From NCBI GenBank assembly GCA_014529385.2, contig CM043947.1, positions 132,669,391-132,733,390 on the forward strand: 64,000 bases of DNA. The letters run 5' to 3'. Positions within the stretch are counted from its first letter, which is position 1, and each line of letters begins with the position of its first letter. Shown here one piece after another: positions 56,240 to 64,000 of this stretch. Made by a program: the position numbers and the translations under genes. Origin of the DNA: Adiantum capillus-veneris. Its lineage: Eukaryota > Streptophyta > Polypodiopsida > Polypodiales > Pteridaceae. Under the pieces are notes generated by a model. The model saw only the letters and a program-made list of their open reading frames with translations. It was not told where the DNA came from and searched no databases.

Positions 56240-56750
56240 TTACTTTTTCTGGGAATATTTTTTTAGATTTTCCTCAATTTCCTCCTTTTGTTTTTGTTTT
56301 CTTATCTCATATCTTTGACGTCTTCTTTTCTTGGTCTTTTGGGAGGAATAATTAGTATTCTCTAACTCATCAGAGGAGTTATGTTTCTTTTTCTTAGCTT
56401 GGGATCTAGTGATCACCTTGATTGGAACAATAGGTTCACTTTCCCAAGAGCTACTAGGTATCACTTGGACTACATTCATCACAACTTTTCCTTTGTTTAA
56501 CGGATTTTTTGGACAGTCTTCAGGAAAGTGTCCTTTTTTGCAGCATTGTGTAAAAAAAAAATTCAACTAGCGTAATGTTCTTGTCAGGTTTTGGGCATTC
56601 ATTTTTCCAATGATCATTTGCACCACAATTATAACAGTTTCTAGTCTTTGGCTTAATCATGGATCTTACCATTGGAGGTCTAACACCTTGATTAGCTACA
56701 AAGTACATTGGTGTAAGCTCTGGTGTAGCATAAGTCACAGGTTCTTCCAT
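56240..56750 (-). pseudogene. Element D gag nucleocapsid region
   Basis: The frame 56750-56520 contains a knuckle, NCYNCGANDHWKNECPKP (CX2CX4HX4C), and the next frame has a partial second one, CCKKGHFPEDCPKNP. A Lys/Arg-rich tail (QAKKKKHNSSDELENTN, KKRRRQRYEIRKQKQKEEIE) follows. Nucleocapsid packages the element RNA. One frame change lies between the two knuckles. Confidence 0.75.
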
Positions 56751-56771
56751 TGAAGGTGGATGTGAATTATA

Positions 56772-58024
56772 TCACTCTCCTTCTAGCATTACTGTAGATG
56801 GACTAGGGTCAACATAAGGTGTAATAGGCACTAGTGCTTGTTCATCTATGAATTCTTCCGAATGCATGTACTTTACAGGCACTGCATTATGTCCAAGAAA
56901 TGGAGGTTGTTGACCCAACACTGGTCGTGGTCTTTCCATACCCATCGGTGGTCTTTGTGTTGGGGCCATATTAGGCTGATATCTGTACATGGGTTGTCTT
57001 TGTGGTCTCATAGGTACATATTGAACATTTCCATCGTATTTTGATCGGTAATAGCACTCATTGGTCTCATGGTTTGTCCATTTACCCTCAATAGCACACC
57101 ATTTTTGTGGCCTAATTGGTTGTCCCTATTGAGGTATCCCTTGCCCAAGTCCTCTCATATGTGTTTTTTTGCATTTTATTCATCATTTTGTTCATACTTT
57201 TGAGCATGTCTTCTATGGCTATAAGTGGTTCTTCAAAAAACTGTTCCACTTGTGTTGGTTTTGTGGATGTTGTTTTCTCACTCTGAGTATCCTTAGGGAC
57301 ATCTCCTTCATTAAAAATATCACAATTGTCTCCCAAGTCAATAGCATCTGATACACACTCTTCTAGGGTTGTATGCTTCTTGCTATACAATATAGCATGA
57401 AGTTCTTTGTTTAGCAATCCTTCTAAAAACAATGATACTAACCTTTCTTTTTGTGGTAATTATGGGCACCTTGCAATGTGTTGCTTTATCCTAGTTGCAC
57501 AATCCCTAACAGATTCACCTTGTTTCTGTTTGAAGCTGTAGATTTGAGCTATCGTATTATGTTTGATCCCAGTTTTGGAACATGCACCTACAAATCCCTG
57601 AGCTAATGTATTTAAAATCCATGATTGCCCTTGGTGGAATGTTTCGGAACCATGTCAAAGCTTTTCTTTCTAAAGTCATTCCAAATCCCTCAAATTGAGT
57701 GTGGAAATCAAATATGCGTTCTGCTCTTAGCACTTGCTTGGAACTAGCTAAGTGGTCATATGGATCCTTAGATCCATTGTATTTTTTGACTCATTTTTAA
57801 AAATCAACTAGTCTGACACATCTGTTTGGCTTAGCTCTAACTCTTCTGGCGGTTGGTTCTGTCTCGAGTCCTTCAAACCAATCTGTTGGAAATAGTGACT
57901 CATGTAGCTCTGCACTTGCTCTAATGTCACTCGGTTTTCTTCGTGATGAGGTAGGTTGTGGTTTTTTTAACATTGCTCTCAAAAGATCTCTCGTGGAGTT
58001 CCTCTCTTGGAATAGGATCAACAA
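56772..58024 (-). pseudogene. Element D gag capsid region
   Basis: From 58024: LLRAMLKKPQPTSSRRKPSD and LHESLFPTDWFEGLETEPTA, then in other frames YNGSKDPYDHLASSKQVLRA and GFGMTLERKALTWFRNIPPR (57780-57600), the Retrotrans_gag core with its conserved Trp. Then LLNKELHAILYSKKHTTLEE (57410) and a Pro/Met/Gln-rich stretch (57011-56772). The open frame at 58837-58640 (MNLRSSRTLANQGILGETTS) could be the original N-terminus, separated from the rest by the antisense ORF segment. Confidence 0.7.
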
Positions 58025-58030
58025 GAAAAA

Positions 58031-58487
58031 ATGTATATGGATAAAAACGGGACTAAGTATGTAAAAGTGGAAAATCCTGATGTGATAGACAAATGGGGGT
58101 TAGAAGTGAATACAATAATTTCGGATATGGTAGCAAAAGAAGGTCCACCAATTGTAGAATTCGAGGGATACGATCAAGTTGATCTGAAACCTTTGAAATG
58201 GCTTAGCACTAATAATCCTAGGATTGGAGGCTATTGTTGGGAGGATAGGAACATCAAGGATCTTTTATGGACCTCTCATGCCAAGCCAGGGCAGTTAACA
58301 CCCATGAAGATCATCTATATCTTCAAAATCAAGGACAAGGGTTCAACAAATCTACCATCTTACCTATTTAGGGATTGTTATAGAAAATAACTTTGTTATG
58401 ATGAGTCCTAAGGAGGTAGAACAGATTCGATACCAAGGGTACTCTATAAGAGATTGGATATTGGGGCAAGGACCTGAGTGGCTCTGA
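58031..58487 (+). pseudogene. Antisense ORF in element D leader, unknown protein
   Basis: Plus-strand frame of 119 codons with VENPDVIDKWGLEVNTIISD, EGPPIVEFEGYDQVDLKPLK, WLSTNNPRIGGYCWEDRNIK and MKIIYIFKIKDKGSTNLPSY. After its stop at 58390 a shifted frame continues with NNFVMMSPKEVEQIRYQGYS and DWILGQGPEWL to a stop at 58485-58487, so one frameshift splits a protein of about 150 residues. Composition looks like a genuine protein rather than a gag shadow. It is antisense to element D. I do not recognise the family. It may be a captured gene or an element-specific antisense ORF. Confidence 0.45.
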
Positions 58488-58551
58488 TTTCCTCTTCAAA
58501 TTCTATGTCATGGTCATCAATGCAAATGGCATACTCTTAGTTAGGATCCAA

Positions 58552-58630
58552 GTAAACTTAAGCTCCATGGACATTAGTAAACTTATAAAAGGTAAACTTA
58601 AGCTCCATGGACATTAGTTTTATAAAAGGT
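58552..58630. repeat. 41-bp tandem duplication
   Basis: TAAACTTAAGCTCCATGGAC occurs at about 58552 and 58592, each followed by ATTAGT and TATAAAAGG. Confidence 0.7.
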
Positions 58631-58639
58631 GAGTATGTG

Positions 58640-58837
58640 CTATCGCACTGTTGTTCCGTTTCCTGACTGAGTCGAATAGGAAGACATTTCAGAGGTTGAG
58701 TCGAAATAAGTGTCTCGGACTTCTTCAAAGATAGTGCCCAATCGATCATCTTGACTCACACTCTCTTCAGATACCTTACTAGTGGTCTCTCCAAGTATGC
58801 CTTGATTTGCTAGTGTACGACTAGATCTAAGGTTCAT
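58640..58837 (-). pseudogene. Possible gag N-terminus of element D
   Basis: 65-codon frame with MNLRSSRTLANQGILGETTS and an acidic Ser/Thr-rich tail. It is first after the leader in element orientation, which suits a gag start, but it has no domain. Confidence 0.3.
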
Positions 58838-59249
58838 ATAGACTTGTTAAGCCCGGGATAGAGTACTTACCACCGACGGATTATATTGTTATCCGTTTTT
58901 CCACTTGACTTGAATTCAACTCATGTCAAGCTCTTAATTCCTTGCCTGCAACCTAATTCCCGTGTCAGCTCTAACCAAGTTAGCAATTTTCTCTCAAGGA
59001 CTGTACAATTTTTGCTAGCTATTGTTATTGGTCCGTGTATATTACTTCAATCTGAGCTAAGTGAGTCAGCAAATGAGATTTCCAAATTCTATCCTTGCAA
59101 AGAGCTAAAGGACTAATCTGCAACCAAAGAAACTGAGTTAACAAGTATTAATTTGGATCCGATGGAACCCAAACTTGACCAGTGACCTTGTATTATGTTG
59201 TTCTAACACTGTACAAGCAAAAAGTCCAAAACCTTGTTTCTCAGACTCA

Positions 59250-60270
59250 AAAGTGAATAATCTGATTATTTACTATCCTCAAATTTTCTCACTTTTTAGA
59301 ATTGTTTTGCCATATAGACACCTTGTTGTAGTCTCTGGACAAGTTTCATTGAGTTTGAACAAGATTTGTCCAAGTTATCAACATTTTAGTGTCCGTAGCT
59401 CAATTTTCGGGATCTGGTTTAAGTCTCACTTTTGTGATCCAAATTTCACAAAACTTGATATGAGTAGTCTACTTGATTTGCTTGACCTTGTTGTATACTC
59501 AGTTGTGCAAAAAATCTCAAATCTAGGACGTATGTAAATAATCAAGATCATTTACTTTTGGGGGTTTTTTAGCATTTTTTTTGCCAAGATGATGATACAA
59601 ACAGGTAAAGCAACTCAACTTGAGCTCCCTAGCAAAGTTTCACCAAGTTTGGATAAACCCTGCTCAATTTGTCAACAGTTTTGTGTCTGCAGAGTGCCTT
59701 TACCAAACTGGCCACAATTTTCACTTTAAAGATCTAAATCTTACCAAATTTGATATGAGTGTTCAATAGAACTTGATGGAACATGTGGTATGCTTGGTTG
59801 GCCAAAAACATTAGACAATTGGACAGAGGTAAATAATCACGATTACTTATTTCTGCTAAATTTTAGCATATTTTTGGTCACTTGAGTATACACACATGTT
59901 AAACACTTCAAATTAAGCCTCTGAGTCAAGTTTCACAAAATTTGAACAAGATTTATCAAGTCAAACTCAATTTCTCGACAATCAGTATAGATTTCAGTTT
60001 TTTCCAAGTTTTTGGTATGTTTTGTGATCCAAACTCTATGAGACTTCACAAAAGATGTTTGTAATCATGCAATCTCTGATATCAACCTTGATCAAATTTG
60101 AGCTAAAAGTAAACAATCACGATTATTTACTTCTAGCCTAAAATGAATAATTTTTGCGATTTTTTCAATGGTCAATCTTTTTGTGACATATTTTAAGCCT
60201 CTGAGTCAAGTCAAAACTTAATTTGTCCTAAATTCTCAAGAAAATGTAAATAATTTGAGTTTTTACAAAC
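59250..60270. repeat. Element D leader palindrome-punctuated repeat array
   Basis: Near-palindromes at 59253-59273 (GTGAATAATCTGATTATTTA), 59534-59555 (GTAAATAATCAAGATCATTT), 59829-59850 (GTAAATAATCACGATTACTT), 60109-60130 (GTAAACAATCACGATTATTT) and a weaker one at 60246-60266. Steps are 281, 295, 280 and 137 bp. Units share degenerate text such as CACAAAACTTGATATGAGT, ACAAGATTTGTCCAAGTT and TTTCACTTTAAAGATC. The same motif type recurs near the other end of the element. Confidence 0.8.
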
Positions 60271-60763
60271 TCTTAAAAATTTATCTCAAATGCATCCCTA
60301 TGCTTACCCACTTGTTCATACATCTTTTATGAGTATAATCTCCAGCTAGATTGAGTGGTTGACAATCTTTTGATGCTGTTTCAAGCCGTAGACTTGAAAA
60401 TTTGGAGCTTCACATAAACAACTCACAAATGATTCTTTCGGTGTGACCAATGATTTGAGATCCCACCTCGGGTACCCTACTCCTAGGTTCTATTGCAATT
60501 GGGTTGTGGAAGGTGTCCACAAACACCTGTTTTCTTGTTTTTTATGGTTTCTTGAGCCTTGATTTTAAGATTTGTCTTGTCCATCAAACATTCTCAAAAT
60601 CTTAACCTAATCCTAGAATCCTACAAGGTACTTAGCAAGTACAATCTACTCCAAGCTACCTCTACACAACATAAGATGACACTCTTATGCTATGCGGTTT
60701 TAAAAAGAAAGTTAAAGGACAACTACACTAAACGCTCTTGTTTTCCCTAGTTTAGGTCTACTC

Positions 60764-60782
60764 ATCCCCGGCAGCGGTGCCA
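60764..60782 (-). promoter_or_regulatory. Element D primer binding site (tRNA-Asp-like)
   Basis: Minus-strand TGGCACCGCTGCCGGGGAT lies two bases inside the 5' LTR. It resembles the TGGCGCCGTTGCC type used by Athila/Tat elements. Confidence 0.75.
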
Positions 60783-60784
60783 AA

Positions 60785-60880
60785 TGTGGATGGGTTTCCT
60801 AACCTCACTCTTATCTTATTGCAGACATAGAAAGAACCATGAACATAATTGTCAATCCATGGGACAAAGCTGACTCGACT
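60785..60880 (-). repeat. Element D 5' LTR remnant
   Basis: 96 bp matching 43018-43113 with few differences (TGTGGATGGGTTTCCTAACC to GCTGACTCGACT), then abrupt loss of similarity. Confidence 0.8.
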
Positions 60881-61188
60881 GTGAGTGTATGTGTGCCCTT
60901 TACTTAAAGGCCCATCAAACAGGGTACCATAAGTTATCGGGGTTAGGATTTTAATCATAACTCTTTCTTTAATAAATGGGCCACTTGACCAGGATCTGGA
61001 AGTTGGTGGGAGCTTCTTCTTCTTCTTCTGCTTCTCTTAGGGTTTTAGGCCCCTTGGTTGGGATCTGCAGATTGGCTAGGGTTAAGCTCGGGGAGCCCTC
61101 ACCTTCTGGGTCTTTATTGGCTTGGCACATTAGCAATTTGTGATAGAACAAAAATAAGGATTCACTGTGTGATAGAGATCTAGAATTG

Positions 61189-61190
<2 letters not shown>
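60881..61190. repeat. Dispersed repeat, copy 2, joined to element D
   Basis: 60988-61145 matches 36389-36512. The stretch between 60881 and 60987 is not recognised. Confidence 0.55.

Positions 61191-61246
<56 letters not shown>
61191..61246. repeat. (GA)n microsatellite
   Basis: About 28 GA units. Confidence 0.95.
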
Positions 61247-61249
<3 letters not shown>

Positions 61250-61878
61250 ATTTATCATCCTTGGAAGGTCACTTATGACCCATGGGACCAAAAACATGCA
61301 TACAAAGGATGTCTCCTCTCATGGAGGAGAGGGTAATGGTTGTTACATTGGCATTGAGAGACATGAGGGTCGATAAGGCTGGGATATGATCTATTTGTTT
61401 TAAAAGGACAATGTTAGGATGCGATATAGTATTTTAAAATTATGGGGGAAATTATGAGGCTAGGGGGTGGTGTTTGGCGCCATGATTGGGGGCTTAGGAG
61501 AGTGAAACTCCTGTATGATGACCTTCCATCTGTGGTATACTACCCACTTGACTTAGGCTTGTTCGCTCTCACTTTCTTGAGCTCCTTACCTTTGAATTCG
61601 ATTTGAGTCAGAGTAAGTTCCTCAACAATTCAAAATCCGGTGTCTTTTAAGAGGCGTGATTGTTGGGTAGCCAAAGCCATCCCTCCTTGTTCCCAAACTT
61701 GTGTATAGCATGTCCACTCAGTGTGTGCTTGGTGTTGAGCTTGTTGGTAATTTCGTCTACTGCATTGTGGTTGATGTAAATTGGTGTCATGCCGTGTCAC
61801 GTACATAATGTGAAATAAAAATATTCACCCCACTTTTGACACTTCTCAATGCATGGAAATAAAAGCAATACTGTACAT
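61247..61878. other. Unassigned DNA
   Basis: No recognisable feature. Confidence 0.4.
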
Positions 61879-62093
61879 ATTGTGATATATTCAAAGTGAA
61901 CATTATAGTAGCTATCATGTGCATATCTTACTGGGGAGTTGAAGCCATGGGTGCAGTTTTGTTTATGTTAAATGATTCTAGAATATTGTGATATGTGCTA
62001 AGCAACCACTATAGTCACTATCATGTGCATATCTTGTTGGGGAGTTGAAGCCATGTGTGCGGTATTTTTTAATGCTAAATGATTCTAGAATAT
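61879..62093. repeat. 106-bp tandem duplication
   Basis: TTGTGATAT starts each unit (61880, 61986). Both contain CTATCATGTGCATATCTT, GGGGAGTTGAAGCCATG and AATGATTCTAGAATAT. Confidence 0.85.
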
Positions 62094-62700
62094 GTGTAAT
62101 ATGGGTTTAGAATATGGAAACTCCGTTTGGATCATTGTAGCGTACATACACCACCTACAAGTTCTATGCGGGCAAAAATTGTCGGCTGATGGATGGCATC
62201 GTAAAACTGCATGGAAAGTGAGCCAAAATGGAACATTGATGAAAACTGATTCATATCTATTATTTTAATGCTTATGCAAGTGACTCCATTGATTTAGAGA
62301 TTTTTCTAACTCCGTTTGGGCTTTTTGACATCAAAGATGTTCTTTTTTGGGTAAAAAATGAGGTGAGAAGGATCTAGTTTTGGTCCAAAGTGGAAAAATG
62401 ACTCAAAAATTGATACATCAGCAGTGAAAATTCTCTGGGAAAGAGAGAGAGGAGTACTTTTAAGTGAAAAAACCAGCAATTTTTCACTATTGTGCAATTG
62501 CTTTCATGGTTGCTCAATCTATGCGTAGTGCAATCCTGCCTCTTCTCAATCTTGTCTCTGAACTTGTGAAGGAGTGAGCTAGGGTTTTCACTTATCAAAA
62601 CGGTGTGTGGGCTTCAATTTAGAAGCTCCAAAACCTTTGCAAAATCAGAAAACGGTCGCTGTGAAGGTGGAAGCTCGTGTATTCCTTTCAACTGATGTTA
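62094..62700. other. Unassigned DNA
   Basis: No clear coding sequence. Lies just downstream of the Penelope-like RT on the minus strand, where a GIY-YIG endonuclease would be expected; I do not see one. Confidence 0.4.
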
Positions 62701-62703
62701 CAA

Positions 62704-63850
62704 CTATGTAATTGGGGGCAAGGCTACATGATTCCATGAAAGAGGTTTGGGTTTTGAATGGGATTTGGGCTTGTATGAGAGTTGAGGTTTTATAGCTGAA
62801 ACTTTACTCTTTTGAATTTTGTGAAAGGATCCATTATTAAGGCTAAGAATATTATCCATATACCTATAGGTGTGATTAAAATATGAAAGCCTATATTTTG
62901 CTTCTGAATTTCTCATGGTATTAAGAAACCATTTATTTTCAAAGTGGGCTAGGTATAGGTTACACATGAGAAGGGAACAAGAAGACCCCATAGGAATATC
63001 TAGGCTTTGGTTGTAGCAAATGACCCTGACTATACAAAGCAATTGTCAAGAAGCCATGAGACAAGAAAAACCCATAGGAATACCCAGGCTTTGATTGTAG
63101 CAAATGCCCCCTGACTATACAGAGCAATTGTCAAGAAGCCATGAGACAAGGTTGCATTATTTAAGCTCATTGTAGTGAGAATTATGTGTTGAGTTGATCT
63201 TTTTTATCCATCTAGGTCTGTTAACAAGAGAATGAATAAAAGACTTTTCAAGTTAGCAATATTAAATGCAATCTTAATCATTTTTTCAAGGCATGTTTTA
63301 ACCCAAGATCACCACAGAGGGGGATGTTCTTGTAACATTGGGTGATATCTATAGAAAACATATGGAAAATTTGTTTGGGGAGGTTGAGAATAATCTCTAG
63401 TGTGAATCTTTTTACAATTTAGTATGGGTTATAATGGATTTTAAGAAAATCCAAAAACACCTTTTGTTTTACTTCACATACTAGTTCAAATTCAAATAAT
63501 TGAGATTCAAGTAGGAAGTAATGTCCTTAGTAATATTAGTAAAGACACACTTTGAGGCTCCATTTGAATTTATGTCTTTGATGTTTATAAGTTGGAAAGA
63601 GCAAAGGTACTTTGACAGAGTCAATAGAATAGCCAAGATCTAAACAATTTTTAATGATAATGCTCGTGACATCCCTAGGAGAAAGGTTAAGATGTGAAAA
63701 TTCATTTCCAGTAAGTCTTGATTGTGCAGCCAACCAAGCAAGATTTTTGCACATAAAAGTTGGATAATTAGCGGCTTTATCAAGGACAACAATGAACCAA
63801 TGTCGTGAAAGTTTCTGAAATTTCAACTTAGATTTGGAGTAATCCAAATA
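62704..63850 (-). pseudogene. Penelope-like reverse transcriptase fragment
   Basis: Minus-strand pieces in order: WFIVVLDKAANYPTFMCKNL (63790) and YKHQRHKFKW (63570), then IDITQCYKNIPL (about 63330) in another frame, then SLDIPMGSSCSLLMCNLYLA, HFENKW and YFNHTYRYMDNILSLNNGSF (62990-62830). The DKA, IPMG and FN-T-RY-DD-LS-NN pattern is typical of Penelope-like RTs; the catalytic pair here reads M-D-N, losing the second Asp. An 84-bp (28-codon) tandem duplication lies at 62987-63149 inside the IPMG region. Several stops and frame changes make it a relic. No GIY-YIG domain is visible. Confidence 0.6.
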
Positions 63851-63941
63851 CTATCAATAGATAGCCAATTTTGCGATAGGAGAGAGATCTTTTGAAAAAA
63901 ACATTGTTTATTGATTATATTAAATATATTTTCACAGTAAA

Positions 63942-63944
<3 letters not shown>

Positions 63945-64000
<56 letters not shown>
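63945..64000. repeat. (GT)n-(GA)n compound microsatellite at window edge
   Basis: GT 63945-63972 then GA to the last base; the tract continues beyond the window. Confidence 0.95.

Larger units (their letters stand above)
43018..60880 (-). mobile_element. Element D: giant Ty3/gypsy retrotransposon, 5' LTR truncated
   Basis: About 17.9 kb. Minus-strand order: 5' LTR remnant (60880-60785), tRNA-Asp-like primer site, leader with a palindrome repeat array, gag, protease, RT, RNase H, integrase, a second protease-like ORF, a second repeat array, a decayed ORF block, purine tract, full 3' LTR (43923-43018). The order of RT, RNase H and integrase marks Ty3/gypsy, and no chromodomain is seen. The primer type and large size recall the Tat/Athila group, but the domain set differs. 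Stops and frameshifts are frequent. The right side lacks about 810 bp of LTR and joins unrelated DNA. Confidence 0.8.

Noticed and set aside
1-64000. CRISPR array, tRNA or rRNA genes, and bacterial-type operons
   Set aside because: None was recognised by eye; the regular repeats are microsatellites or degenerate retroelement repeats.

Overview
The window looks like repeat-dominated intergenic DNA from a large plant nuclear genome. No intact host gene, rRNA, tRNA or CRISPR array was found. Evidence for a plant: LTR retrotransposons primed by initiator Met tRNA (TGGTATCAGAGC) and by a tRNA-Asp-like site, a chromodomain integrase, a plant-type L1 LINE (DUF4283-like ORF1 with zinc knuckle, AP endonuclease, RT, zf-RVT), short hAT-like and Mutator-like nonautonomous elements, and very many long (GA)n/(CT)n tracts. 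A fern or other seed-free plant is my best guess, because the second Ty3/gypsy element and the Penelope-like fragment fit such genomes, but this is inference and no host gene is present to settle it.

Layout. 1-6.1 kb: a large imperfect palindrome with arms of about 2.5 kb, each carrying a gag fragment and an unknown protein fragment. 6.1-9.7 kb: unassigned DNA and a solo LTR sitting inside a (CT)n microsatellite. 9.7-23 kb: a nested cluster. Element A, a gag-bearing deletion derivative with 5-bp duplications, abuts element B of the same family. B's LTR is split by element C, a near-complete but decayed Ty3/gypsy chromovirus. 23-29.8 kb: a full-length-looking but inactivated L1-type LINE on the plus strand. 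30.6-31.1 kb: a Mutator-like foldback element. 32.4-36.2 kb: a decayed gene for a P-loop ATPase with a possible nuclease-like C-terminus, split by two independent hAT-like elements and by a local rearrangement. 36-43 kb: microsatellites, a tandem duplication and unassigned DNA. 43.0-60.9 kb: element D, a giant (about 17.9 kb) Ty3/gypsy element. It has a tRNA-Asp-like primer site, a second protease-like domain after integrase, an antisense ORF near gag, and two arrays of a degenerate ~290-bp repeat punctuated by a near-palindrome related to TAAATAATCGCGATTATTTA. 61-64 kb: small repeats and a Penelope-like reverse transcriptase fragment.

Nearly all coding sequences are broken by stops or frameshifts, so the window records layered insertions rather than a working gene neighbourhood. 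The most unusual items are the palindrome-punctuated arrays at both ends of element D, the extra protease-like domain, and the ATPase/nuclease-like pseudogene with two clean MITE insertions. All alignments were done by eye.
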